Positions 53,576-61,957 of a stretch of 64,000 nt of DNA are shown here, one piece after another. The notes beneath the pieces were generated by a model. That model worked only from the letters and a program-made list of their open reading frames with translations, did not search any database and was not told the origin of the DNA. The stretch's first letter is position 1; each line of letters begins with the position of its first letter. The position numbers were made by a program, and so were the translations under genes. This DNA is from Zymobacter sp047495495 (GTDB taxonomy: Bacteria > Pseudomonadota > Gammaproteobacteria > Pseudomonadales > Halomonadaceae), in NCBI RefSeq assembly GCF_047495495.1, contig NZ_CP179930.1, positions 1,178,001 to 1,242,000 on the forward strand. Direction: 5' to 3'.

Positions 53576-54865
53576 ATGACGCTGGATCAATGGCTGACGC
53601 TTCTTGGGCGTCAACACCCTGTTGCAATCGATCTCGGGTTGGAGCGTTTGACTACGGTAGCGGAGCGTCTGTCGTTGACTGGCCGTCCGCTTGCACGTCA
53701 TGTCGTGACCGTGGCGGGTACCAATGGCAAGGGGTCGACGGTTGCGATGGTCGATGCTATTGCTCGTGCCCATGGGCTGAGCAGCGGTACCTACAGTTCC
53801 CCTCATCTACGTCGCTACAATGAGCGCGTGACCGTTAAAGGTCAGTATGTCACCGATGATCAGTTGGTGGCGGCTTTCGAACGTATTGAAGCAGCACGCA
53901 CTCAGCCTGGCCTGCCGGAAGTTAGTCTGACCTACTTTGAAGTGGGCACGCTGGCGGCGGCGTTGATCTTCCAAGAGGCGGCATTGGACGTCGTAGTGCT
54001 GGAAGTCGGTCTCGGCGGCCGTCTTGATGCGGTCAATATCTTTGATGCCGATGTGGGGGTTGTCACCACTATCGGTATCGATCATGTTGAATATCTCGGT
54101 AGCGATATCAATGCGATCGGGCGAGAGAAGGCGGGTATCTTCCGGCGGGGTGCTGGGGCCGTGCTGGGCAGTAGTGATCTGCCTGCTTCGGTGCGCGAGG
54201 TGGCCGAGCACTGTGGCGTGGGCACTCTGCGCCAGCTGGGTGAATCCTTTGTCCGCACTGATGCTGTTGATGGGCATTGGTCGTGGTCAGGGCACGATGC
54301 GAAAGGCAACGACGTCGAACTTGTCGCGCTACCCGATCCGCATCTGCCACTGGATAACGCCGCGTCGGCTATTCAGGCAGCCTGGCTGGCGTTTGGCCCG
54401 CTATCGGCCGAACGGGTCGCACGCGCGCTGTCCTCACTTGATATGCCGGGGCGTCTGCAGTGGAAAGGGCCGTGGTGCCTAGACGTGTCGCATAACCCCC
54501 ACGCGGCTGCCTATGTTGCCCGTTATTTTAAGGCTCGTGAACGTCAGGGCACCGTGCCCGCACGGCGAGTGGCCGTACTGGGCATGTTGGGCGATAAAGA
54601 TCCCGATGGTGTGATCGAACAGCTGCAGTCCGTCATTTCTGAATGGATTGTGGTCTCGCTAGCCGGCGATCGTGCACGCGATGCCGATACGCTGGTTGCC
54701 GCTGTGAAGCGTCATGGCGGCCACGTACTGGCACGCTGTGACACGGTCGATCAGGCCATGCATTACTGTGAAACATTGCAACCTTATGCCGATGAACGGC
54801 TGGTGTGCGGTTCGTTCTTGACCGTAGCAGCCGCACTGGACTATCTGGATGCACAGTCGAAATGA
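53576..54865 (+). CDS. folC: Dihydrofolate synthase / folylpolyglutamate synthase
   Basis: Bifunctional Mur-ligase-fold enzyme adding glutamate to dihydropteroate and to folates. 429 residues; P-loop GTNGKGS at 48-54, then SGTYSSPHLRRYNERVTVKG, LEVGLGGRLDAVN and TTIGIDHVEYLG. It begins 29 bases after accD behind a G-rich ribosome site, as in the usual accD-folC pair. Confidence 0.96.
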   Translation: MTLDQWLTLLGRQHPVAIDLGLERLTTVAERLSLTGRPLARHVVTVAGTNGKGSTVAMVDAIARAHGLSSGTYSSPHLRRYNERVTVKGQYVTDDQLVAAFERIEAARTQPGLPEVSLTYFEVGTLAAALIFQEAALDVVVLEVGLGGRLDAVNIFDADVGVVTTIGIDHVEYLGSDINAIGREKAGIFRRGAGAVLGSSDLPASVREVAEHCGVGTLRQLGESFVRTDAVDGHWSWSGHDAKGNDVELVALPDPHLPLDNAASAIQAAWLAFGPLSAERVARALSSLDMPGRLQWKGPWCLDVSHNPHAAAYVARYFKARERQGTVPARRVAVLGMLGDKDPDGVIEQLQSVISEWIVVSLAGDRARDADTLVAAVKRHGGHVLARCDTVDQAMHYCETLQPYADERLVCGSFLTVAAALDYLDAQSK

Positions 54866-54926
54866 TGGGGTAGGTGCCCGTGATGAGCCACTGCCCGCAA
54901 GGAAACCATGACACGAGGATGTGTAA

Positions 54927-55784
54927 ATGAAGTACGGGATGCGTGAACGAATCAGTGGCGGCATCATCCTGGTCGCCATAGCGGTTATTCTGGTGCTGAT
55001 CTTCTTTGGAAGACCCGGACACCACAAGGAAGATGCGGCGGCACCGGACGTCTCCTTCAATCAGCAGCCGATCAATGGTTCACCGGCCAATGATCAGCCG
55101 CTGACGCTGCCTGCGGATGCGTCCGCTGCACCTAATGCGGTGGATCAAGCGCCGACCGATGGTGCGGTACCTGCTTTGGATCAGCAGAATGGTTCGGCTG
55201 TCGTCAATCCGATCACGCCGGCACCAGCTGCGCCGCAGCCTATCCAGACCAATCTGCAGCCTGCTCCTGTCGTGCCTGCTGCCCCTGCTCAGCCCGCTGT
55301 GCAGCGCCCGGCCGCTCCGGTACCTGCACCGGCGCGTCCAGTCGCGCCTGCTCCCAGCAAACCTGCGCCTCAGCCTGTACATAAAGCAGACAAGCCTGCT
55401 GCAGCACCTGTTGCGCCTAAAGCAGAAAGCAAGCCCGCTAAGTTAGCGTCCAGTGACCCGATCATGAATGCGGCTCAACGCCCCGAGGCACGCCCTGCTC
55501 CAGCGGCTGCGCCTGCCAAACCGGCGGCTCCGGCTCCCAGCGCTGCCGTGCCGACCGATGGTTGGTCCGTTCAGGCGGGCAGTTTCGGTAACAACGACAA
55601 CGCTCAGCGGTTGATCCAGCGTCTGGCGCAGAGCGGCTTCAAGGCCTACACGCTCAAGCGTGATCCGAACACGGTCGTACTGGTCGGCCCGTTCTCTACT
55701 TCGCAGGCCGCCGAAGAAGCGCGTACGCAGATGCAGCAGCGTGCGGGTACCAATGGTCTTGTTGTACGTAACGGCAAGCACTGA
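54927..55784 (+). CDS. dedD: SPOR-domain cell division protein, DedD-like
   Basis: Inner-membrane protein of 285 residues with a short cytosolic N-terminus and one membrane helix (about 11-27, IILVAIAVILVLIFFG). A long Pro/Ala-rich periplasmic linker (about 60-200) leads to a C-terminal SPOR domain (WSVQAGSFGNNDNAQRLIQR to the end). SPOR domains bind denuded glycan strands at the septum. The position between folC and cvpA is that of dedD in E. coli and pseudomonads. The stop overlaps the cvpA start. Confidence 0.92.
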   Translation: MKYGMRERISGGIILVAIAVILVLIFFGRPGHHKEDAAAPDVSFNQQPINGSPANDQPLTLPADASAAPNAVDQAPTDGAVPALDQQNGSAVVNPITPAPAAPQPIQTNLQPAPVVPAAPAQPAVQRPAAPVPAPARPVAPAPSKPAPQPVHKADKPAAAPVAPKAESKPAKLASSDPIMNAAQRPEARPAPAAAPAKPAAPAPSAAVPTDGWSVQAGSFGNNDNAQRLIQRLAQSGFKAYTLKRDPNTVVLVGPFSTSQAAEEARTQMQQRAGTNGLVVRNGKH

Positions 55785-56359
55785 TGGCGTTGACGGGTTT
55801 TGATTGGTGTTTCATTGCCATTGCCGGTTTTTGTACGGTAATGGGATTGCGTCGCGGTCTGATTCATGAAGGGCTGGGGCTGCTGGTATGGGCGGTTGCC
55901 TTTCTGGCCGCCAACCACTATTGCGGTGTTCTGGCCCCTCATCTGCCCGCGATGTTTGCTTCTGAGGAGCTGCGCTTGATCGTTGCCTTCGCCGCTCTGA
56001 TCATCGGCTGTGTACTGGTGGGCGGCTTTATCGTCCGCACGCTGAAGTCGATGATCGACTGGGCTGGAATGGGGGGCTTCAATCATGTGTTGGGCGCAGT
56101 GTTCGGTGCGCTGAAGGCAACCGCTATTCTTGTGCTGTTGAACGTCGTTATTCCAATGACGCCTTTCGGGCAGATGAGTGGTTGGCAGCATTCCATTTTG
56201 CGGCCCACTATTGCTCAGGCACAAGGGGTGCTGACCGGTCGCTTAGGAACGCTGTTGCGCCAAGCGTTCGATGAACACGTATTGCCTGCTGCACGCAAAG
56301 CGGAAGAGGCGGGCACTCAGGCTGCCTCTGAAATTATCAAGCCGCGACTGCAACACTGA
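55784..56359 (+). CDS. cvpA: CvpA family membrane protein
   Basis: 191-residue inner-membrane protein with four hydrophobic segments. Family stretches are GLRRGLIHEGLGLLVWAVAF near residues 22-41 and HVLGAVFGALKATAILVLLN. CvpA is linked to colicin V production in E. coli and to envelope stress tolerance elsewhere. It overlaps dedD by one base (TGATG). In most relatives purF follows immediately; here a terminator and then metZ do. Confidence 0.93.
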   Translation: MALTGFDWCFIAIAGFCTVMGLRRGLIHEGLGLLVWAVAFLAANHYCGVLAPHLPAMFASEELRLIVAFAALIIGCVLVGGFIVRTLKSMIDWAGMGGFNHVLGAVFGALKATAILVLLNVVIPMTPFGQMSGWQHSILRPTIAQAQGVLTGRLGTLLRQAFDEHVLPAARKAEEAGTQAASEIIKPRLQH

Positions 56360-56392
56360 CGGACAACAACCGTCGGATCATGGTACGCTCAG

Positions 56393-56426
56393 CCCTTGTC
56401 TCTTTAGCCGGAGACAGGGGTTTTTT
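56393..56426 (+). terminator. Intrinsic terminator after cvpA
   Basis: A 10-bp stem with one G:T pair (56393-56402 with 56411-56420) and an 8-nt loop, followed by T6. Confidence 0.9.
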
Positions 56427-56473
56427 ATCGCCTATTGCCGATCTTGCACACAGAACGGGAGGCTTTGCCGCCA

Positions 56474-57679
56474 ATGAGCACGTATGACCATTCCGAATGG
56501 AGCGCAGAAACCGCTGCTATTCGCGCCTTTCATCAGCGCACCCACGAACAGGAGCACGTTGATCCCCTCTACATGACATCGAGCTTTGTCTATGGCAGCG
56601 CTGCTGAAGCCATGCGCAAATTCTCCGGGGAAGAAGAAGGCAATGTCTACGCGCGTTTCCATAACCCGACCGTGCAGCTGTTCGAAAAACGGTTGGCCGC
56701 GATGGAAGGCGGTGAGCAGTGTGTTGCAACGAGTTCCGGTATGTCGGCGATCCTGTCACTGGCGCTTGGATTGTTGAAAAGCGGTGATGAAATACTGGCG
56801 TCATCCGCACTGTTTGGCTCCACGGTGGGGTTATTCCGCAACTACCTCGAGAAATTCGGCGTCGGTATCCGCTTTATTTCGGCTACTGAGGTGGTCAATC
56901 CCGAAGCGTGGGAAAAAGCGATTACGCCGCAGACGCGACTGTTGTTTGCAGAAACGCCGTCTAATCCGCTGGCAACGCTGATCGACATTCGTGCTGTTGC
57001 GGATGTTGCTCATCGTCATGGTGCGCTGCTGGTCATCGACAACTGTTTCTGCACCCCGGTGCTTCAGCAGCCGCTGGCCTTGGGGGCGGATATCGTGGTG
57101 CATTCCGCGACCAAGTACATTGATGGTCAGGGCCGAGCTATCGGCGGTGCCGTAGTGGGGCGGCGCGAGCACATGCAGGATATCTTCAACGTTGTACGTA
57201 CTTGTGGTCCGTGCCTCAGTCCGTTTAACGCATGGCTGTTCACCAAAGGGCTTGAAACGCTATCGCTGCGCATGAAGGCTCACTGTGAACAGGCGGCGGC
57301 ACTGGCTGAGTGGTTGGAAGCCCATCCTGCGGTTGCTAAGGTGTACTACTGTGGCCTGCCGAGCCATCCCCAGCACGAACTGGCCAAACGACAGCTGCGT
57401 GCCTTCGGTGCGGTGGTTGGTTTTGAGGTGCACGGCGGTCGTGACGCCGCATGGTCCGTGATCGACAGTACTCAGATGTTGTCTATCACGGGTAATCTGG
57501 GTGATGTGCGCACCACCATTACCCATCCCGCCACGACGACACATGGCAAGCTGACCCTCGAACAGCGTGTCGCCGCAGGTATCGAGGAAGGGCTGATCCG
57601 TGTGTCGGTTGGCCTGGAAGGGCTGGACGATATCAAGCGCGATCTAGCACGAGGGCTGGATGCCTTGGCCGCATGCTAA
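56474..57679 (+). CDS. metZ: O-succinylhomoserine sulfhydrylase
   Basis: PLP enzyme of the Cys/Met metabolism family making homocysteine from O-succinylhomoserine and sulphide. 401 residues; SSFVYGSAAEAMRKFSGEEE near the start, YARFHNPTVQLFEKRLAAME, and the PLP lysine K214 in HSATKYIDGQG. The assignment to MetZ rather than MetB or MetC rests on similarity to pseudomonad MetZ and on the cvpA-(purF)-metZ neighbourhood. The start at 56474 is supported by GGGAGG 13 bases upstream. Confidence 0.93.
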   Translation: MSTYDHSEWSAETAAIRAFHQRTHEQEHVDPLYMTSSFVYGSAAEAMRKFSGEEEGNVYARFHNPTVQLFEKRLAAMEGGEQCVATSSGMSAILSLALGLLKSGDEILASSALFGSTVGLFRNYLEKFGVGIRFISATEVVNPEAWEKAITPQTRLLFAETPSNPLATLIDIRAVADVAHRHGALLVIDNCFCTPVLQQPLALGADIVVHSATKYIDGQGRAIGGAVVGRREHMQDIFNVVRTCGPCLSPFNAWLFTKGLETLSLRMKAHCEQAAALAEWLEAHPAVAKVYYCGLPSHPQHELAKRQLRAFGAVVGFEVHGGRDAAWSVIDSTQMLSITGNLGDVRTTITHPATTTHGKLTLEQRVAAGIEEGLIRVSVGLEGLDDIKRDLARGLDALAAC

Positions 57680-57844
57680 ATCCGATGCCTGCATAAGCGT
57701 TCGTGCCTGCACAAGAGAAGGCGCGCCCGAGCTTGGCCTTAATCACCTTGTCTTGCTGAGGGAATGAACGTTGCGTTCATGATTGTGATATGAGAATGGC
57801 TATCGGGTTCAGGTGGCAGATACGCTACTGTCAAAACGCTATGA

Positions 57845-57872
57845 AGAATGCCAGCGCATGCGCTGGCATTCT
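57845..57872. terminator. 28-bp perfect palindrome between metZ and GST genes
   Basis: A self-complementary 28-base sequence centred on GCATGC. On the plus strand it is followed by TTGTAT, and it lies between two convergent genes, so it probably terminates both. Confidence 0.65.
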
Positions 57873-57899
57873 TGTATCTAGGTTAGGGAAGCTACAGAC

Positions 57900-58565
57900 T
57901 TAACGGCGGTCGTCAGCTTCCGCTTCGGCCTCTGCTTCAGCACGGGCATCGCGTTCACGCTGTACCGCACGCACATAGGCAGGGCGAGACAGGCAGCGAG
58001 AGAGATAGTGCAGCAGCTCGGCAGGAAGCACATACCCGCGTTTGTCGGCCAGCATCAGCGTATGGCTGATCATGATGTCGGCGAGGCTGAATTGATCACC
58101 AACCAGCCACTCCTGTGAGGTGGGGTCGAAGCGATGCAGCAGCGTCTCGACAGCGGCCTGAAACTCCCACAAGGCTACGCCAAGGATCTCAGGAACGCGC
58201 TTGTCTTCCGGCAGTACGCGTGTGTGCTTAGCCTGCAGTGACAGCGGCTGTTCCAGCTCGCCTAGCGCGAAGCAGACCCACTGATCGACCAGACCCTGAT
58301 TCATCGCTGAAACAGGTTTGAGTGTGCCTTGGCCGTACACGTCGACTAGGTAGCGGCAGATGGCGCCTGACTCAAACAGGAAAGAGCCGTCTTTTTCCTC
58401 CAGAACCGGCACCTTGCCGCCCGGATGGCGTACCAAATGGCGCAGCGTGCGACCTTCACCGCGGCGGATATCGACGTGAACGCAGCGATAGTCCAGGCCG
58501 ATTTCTTCGGCCGTCCAGACCGTACGCAGAGAACGACTGAATGGATAGGTGTAAAGCGTAAGCAT
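57900..58565 (-). CDS. Glutathione S-transferase family protein
   Basis: 221 residues from the start at 58565 (MLTLYTYPFSRSLRTVWTAE) behind GAAGGA. The N-terminal thioredoxin-like domain has GKVPVLEEKDGSFLFESGAI, the glutathione-binding cis-Pro and E-S pair. The C-terminal helical domain has the N-capping motif region FSLADIMISHTLMLA. An unusual Ala-Glu repeat (ARAEAEAEAEADDRR) ends the protein. The substrate is unknown. It is separated from the aminotransferase upstream by a 46-base perfect hairpin. Confidence 0.88.
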   Translation of the reverse strand: MLTLYTYPFSRSLRTVWTAEEIGLDYRCVHVDIRRGEGRTLRHLVRHPGGKVPVLEEKDGSFLFESGAICRYLVDVYGQGTLKPVSAMNQGLVDQWVCFALGELEQPLSLQAKHTRVLPEDKRVPEILGVALWEFQAAVETLLHRFDPTSQEWLVGDQFSLADIMISHTLMLADKRGYVLPAELLHYLSRCLSRPAYVRAVQRERDARAEAEAEAEADDRR

Positions 58566-58608
58566 CGCAGCGCTTCCTTCAGGACAGATGAATGAGCACC
58601 AGCGGTAC

Positions 58609-58654
58609 CTTGACGACATACGGCCAGCGCTGAGGCTGGCCGTATGTCGTCAAG
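58609..58654. repeat. 46-base perfect hairpin, 20-bp arms
   Basis: The arms at 58609-58628 and 58635-58654 are exactly complementary around the loop GCTGAG. It lies in the 167-base gap between the aminotransferase stop and the GST start, both on the minus strand. There is no T-run on either side. A second 11-bp inverted repeat lies at 58679-58689 / 58708-58718. Confidence 0.9.
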
Positions 58655-58732
58655 GCATGACTGGCTTTTCCGTGAGGTGAGCATAGCGCTTTTTTCATGA
58701 AATTCACGCGCTATGCTCGCCTGCTGGATCGG

Positions 58733-59938
58733 CTAGTCGAATTTCTTCACTGCATCGGCCAGTGCGGCCGCCATGTCTTCCACCTGCTCTGAGCGCAGTC
58801 CCGCCATGCTGGCGCGGCCAGAACGCACCATGTAGATGCCGTATTCGTCACGCAGGTAGTCGACCTGTTCCGGGGACAGCCCCAGATAGGAGAACATGCC
58901 GTTCTGTTCCAGCACGCAGCTGAAACGTTCGCGCAGACCGTGAGCGTCCAGTGCATTGACCAGCTGCTCGCGCAGGGAGCGGATGCGCTGACGCATCTCG
59001 GTGACTTCACTAACCCATTGCTGGCGCAGGGCGTCATTGCCAAGCACATGGCTGACGACGGAGGCACCGTGTGCCGGCGGGTTGGAGTAGTTCTCGCGCG
59101 CAGTGATGGCCGCCTGAGAGCGGATGTTCAGCATCTCTTCCTTGTTGCCCGCGACCAGAATGAAAGCCCCGGTACGCTCGTTGTAGATACCGAAGTTCTT
59201 GGAACACGAGAAGGTGATGATCATCGCGTCCAGATTGTCGGCCAGCAGGCGTACACCGTAGGCATCTTCGTCCAGTCCGTGACCGAAGCCTTGGTAGGCC
59301 ATGTCGATCAGCGGCAGCAAGCGGCGTTCGCGCAGTACTTCTAGAACGGCCTGCCACTGTTCGCGGCTGAGGTCGTAGCCTGTTGGGTTATGGCAGCAAG
59401 CGTGCAGCAGCACGATATCGCCTTCCGGAATCTGGTGCAGCGCTTCCAGCATGAGATCGAACACGAATCGGTTCTGATCGTCGACGTACGGGTAGCGCTT
59501 GATCTCAATGCCCGCGGCCGAGAAGATGCCGATATGGTTCGGCCATGTCGGATCGCTGATCCAAATGCGACGCGGACTGAGGTTAGTGCGCAGGAAATCA
59601 GCGGCCAGTCGCAGGGCGCCGGTGCCGCCCGGTGACTGTGTCAGCGAGGCACGTTGTTTGGCAAGTACCTCGGAGTCTGCCCCAAAGACCAGCGACAGCA
59701 CCAAGTTGCCATAGTCGGCAGCACCGTGCGAACCGATATAGCTTTTGGTGGTTTCATGTTCGACCAGATAGCGTTCTGCATCCTTTACCGTCGGCAGGAT
59801 AGGCGTATTGCCTTTATCATCGCGGTAAACGCCAACGCCAAGGTCAATCTTGCGCGAACGAGGATCATTCTTGAAGGCTTCGATCAGCCCGAGAATGGCG
59901 TCACCGGGAACACGCGGTATGTGCTCGAACATGGACAT
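58733..59938 (-). CDS. Aromatic amino acid / aspartate aminotransferase
   Basis: Class-I PLP aminotransferase of the AspC/TyrB group, 401 residues. The PLP lysine is K247 in FSCSKNFGIYNERTGA; also SPGGTGALRLAADFL, DPTWPNHIGIF and CCHNPTGYDL, and the substrate-binding arginine region RASMAGL near the C-terminus. AAGGATT precedes the ATG at 59938; a second ATG two codons on is possible. AspC and TyrB cannot be told apart by eye. Confidence 0.94.
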   Translation of the reverse strand: MSMFEHIPRVPGDAILGLIEAFKNDPRSRKIDLGVGVYRDDKGNTPILPTVKDAERYLVEHETTKSYIGSHGAADYGNLVLSLVFGADSEVLAKQRASLTQSPGGTGALRLAADFLRTNLSPRRIWISDPTWPNHIGIFSAAGIEIKRYPYVDDQNRFVFDLMLEALHQIPEGDIVLLHACCHNPTGYDLSREQWQAVLEVLRERRLLPLIDMAYQGFGHGLDEDAYGVRLLADNLDAMIITFSCSKNFGIYNERTGAFILVAGNKEEMLNIRSQAAITARENYSNPPAHGASVVSHVLGNDALRQQWVSEVTEMRQRIRSLREQLVNALDAHGLRERFSCVLEQNGMFSYLGLSPEQVDYLRDEYGIYMVRSGRASMAGLRSEQVEDMAAALADAVKKFD

Positions 59939-60122
59939 GGAGCAGAATCCTTAAATGGTGGAAGTCATTGTTTGAATGCGTAGCGCGAACGGTTGCGTCG
60001 CAGAGGACGACTGAAATGAAGGTGCATGAAAAACGAAAGGCTTCTGCACCTTCACTCAATATGCCACGACTGCTAGAGGGTTGCCACGTCTTCTCCTGCG
60101 AGAAGGAAAGAGGTCGTGGCGA

Positions 60123-61259
60123 CTAGCGTGTAGCGTCGTAGCGAGCGGGGCGGTCGTGCGAGAAAACCACCTGCCACAGCTGGGTGCTGCGGGCGCGGAA
60201 CGTTGCGGCACAGATCAGCAGATAATAGCGGAACATGCGGTAGGTACGCTCGTTGTAGCGATCGCTCAGTGACGGCCACGCTTCTTCGAAACGTTCATAC
60301 CACGCCATCAGGGTACGGTCGTAGTCCGGCCCGAGGTTCTGCCAATCTTCCATGACAAACAGGTGTTCGGTTGGTTTGATCAGCTGGGCGACGGACGGCA
60401 GGATGCCGTTGGGGAAGATGTACTTGTTGATCCACGGGTCGGCGCCCAGATGGGACGTATTAGTGCCGATCGTGTGAAGCAGAAACAGACCGTCTTTTGC
60501 TAGCAGACGCTTGGCGGTTTTGAAGTAGGTCGAATAGTTTTTGTGACCCACGTGTTCGAACATACCGATGGACACGATGCGATCGAAGGTCCCGGTCAGT
60601 TCACGATAGTCTTCGAGGATGATTTCGACCGGCAGTCCCTGACAGCGTTCGCGAGCTAGCTGTGCCTGTTCCTTCGAAATCGTGATGCCCGTGACGTGGC
60701 AGCCATACTGGCGAGCGGCGAACTCTGCAAAGCTACCCCAGCCACAGCCGATATCCAGCACTTTCATGCCCGGTTTGAGTTCGAGCTTGCGGGCGATCAG
60801 GTCGAGCTTGGCGAGCTGTGCATCGTGCAGCGTATCGGCTTCTTTCCAGTACGCGCAGGAATAGCACATGGTTTCGTCGAGCATTTTCTGGAACAGATCG
60901 TTGCCCAGATCGTAGTGCTTTTCACCTACGATATAGGCACGCGTGCGGCTTTGCAGGTTGGTGAAGGTCGCCTGGAATGCATACAGCATCCGTACCCAGA
61001 CGCTTTCTGCGCGATCACCGAGTCCTGCTCGCAGCAAGCGCGTGACCATTTCGTCGATGCGCTCGCAGTCCCACCAGCCGTCCATATAGGCCTCGCCGAG
61101 GCCAAGAGAGCCTTCTCGGAAGGCGCGACCATACAGGCGTTCATCATGAACCTGTATGTCCCAGGGGTTGCTGCCATTGATGGCTATGCCCGTGCCTTCT
61201 AACAAGCGTTCAGCAGTTTGCTGGGCGCGAGAGACAGTCCGTTGGGTATCACCAGCCAC
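60123..61259 (-). CDS. cfa: Cyclopropane-fatty-acid-phospholipid synthase
   Basis: SAM-dependent methylation of unsaturated acyl chains in membrane phospholipids. 378 residues from the GTG at 61259 (VAGDTQRTVSRAQQTAERLL), chosen because AAGAGGAG lies 7 bases upstream; a longer GTG start at 61292 has no ribosome site and falls inside a hairpin. It aligns along its length with E. coli Cfa (REGSLGLGEAYMDGWW; KHYDLGNDLFQKML; SAM motif VLDIGCGWGSFAEFA; SIGMFEHVGHKNYSTYF; DPWINKYIFPNG). A 13-bp hairpin just upstream of the ribosome site may influence expression. Confidence 0.96.
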   Translation of the reverse strand: MAGDTQRTVSRAQQTAERLLEGTGIAINGSNPWDIQVHDERLYGRAFREGSLGLGEAYMDGWWDCERIDEMVTRLLRAGLGDRAESVWVRMLYAFQATFTNLQSRTRAYIVGEKHYDLGNDLFQKMLDETMCYSCAYWKEADTLHDAQLAKLDLIARKLELKPGMKVLDIGCGWGSFAEFAARQYGCHVTGITISKEQAQLARERCQGLPVEIILEDYRELTGTFDRIVSIGMFEHVGHKNYSTYFKTAKRLLAKDGLFLLHTIGTNTSHLGADPWINKYIFPNGILPSVAQLIKPTEHLFVMEDWQNLGPDYDRTLMAWYERFEEAWPSLSDRYNERTYRMFRYYLLICAATFRARSTQLWQVVFSHDRPARYDATR

Positions 61260-61279
61260 GTTGTCACTCCTCTTATGAA

Positions 61280-61307
61280 GGCGCGCAGTCACGGGTGACT
61301 GCGCGCC
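61280..61307. promoter_or_regulatory. Leader hairpin of cfa
   Basis: A perfect 13-bp stem (61280-61292 with 61295-61307) lies about 7 bases upstream of the cfa ribosome site on the minus strand. It could shield or expose the site or stabilise the 5' end of the message. There is no T-run, so it is not a typical terminator. Confidence 0.55.
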
Positions 61308-61957
61308 GGATGATTCCCTTGTCTTATTTGCTGCTGAAGAGAAAGTATGTCACTCCTGTTCGCAGGGGGAAAGCTTCGGATGCTACATATCAGTGCAGTG
61401 CAAATGCGCTTGGCGCATGCGGAACCGCTCAATCCCACGCTTTCGCTTATGTAGTTGTTGTATCGGACGAAGTGAGAACGGTTATATCTTTATGTTTTTA
61501 TTAATCAAGTTGCCCTTAAGCATACGCTTCAATGCCGAATAGGGGTTGAGCGGTATTCGGGGTATACTGTACAACGCTTGATCACCGGATAACGGCAGGA
61601 TCGTGCTAGAGCAGAACCGCGCTAGAGAGCGCTTACCAGTCGGTAGAACGCGAAGAGACAGCGTTACCGAGCGGTATCTCTCGCATTCTGCTTATTGCTG
61701 TCTGCGCCTGGTTAAGGCACAGTAACGGCATCTGTCGCCCTTTATCGCGCAATGAACGACTCTATAGAATAGGCGAACAGTAACTGACCGGCATGATCCG
61801 ATGATCTCTGTCTTTTTCATCGAGGTGCTTTGTTCGGATCGGCTCAAGCCTTGCTTACCAGCGACTGCTTTTTCTCAAGATACCGTGCATTTTCGTCGCT
61901 GGGCTGTATCCGCCTGGGCTCTTCATCCACGCTTTACCGTAATCGGACTGAATCACC
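61308..61957 (+). other. Intergenic region between cfa and serS with a structured leader
   Basis: 650 bases without a recognised gene. An extended -10 candidate (GGGTATACT, about 61559-61567) precedes a stretch that folds. Outer arms GCAGAA (61611-61616) and TTCTGC (61686-61691) enclose two similar small hairpins with TACC...GGTA stems (61634-61645 and 61665-61676). This may be the serS 5' leader or a small RNA. Confidence 0.4.
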
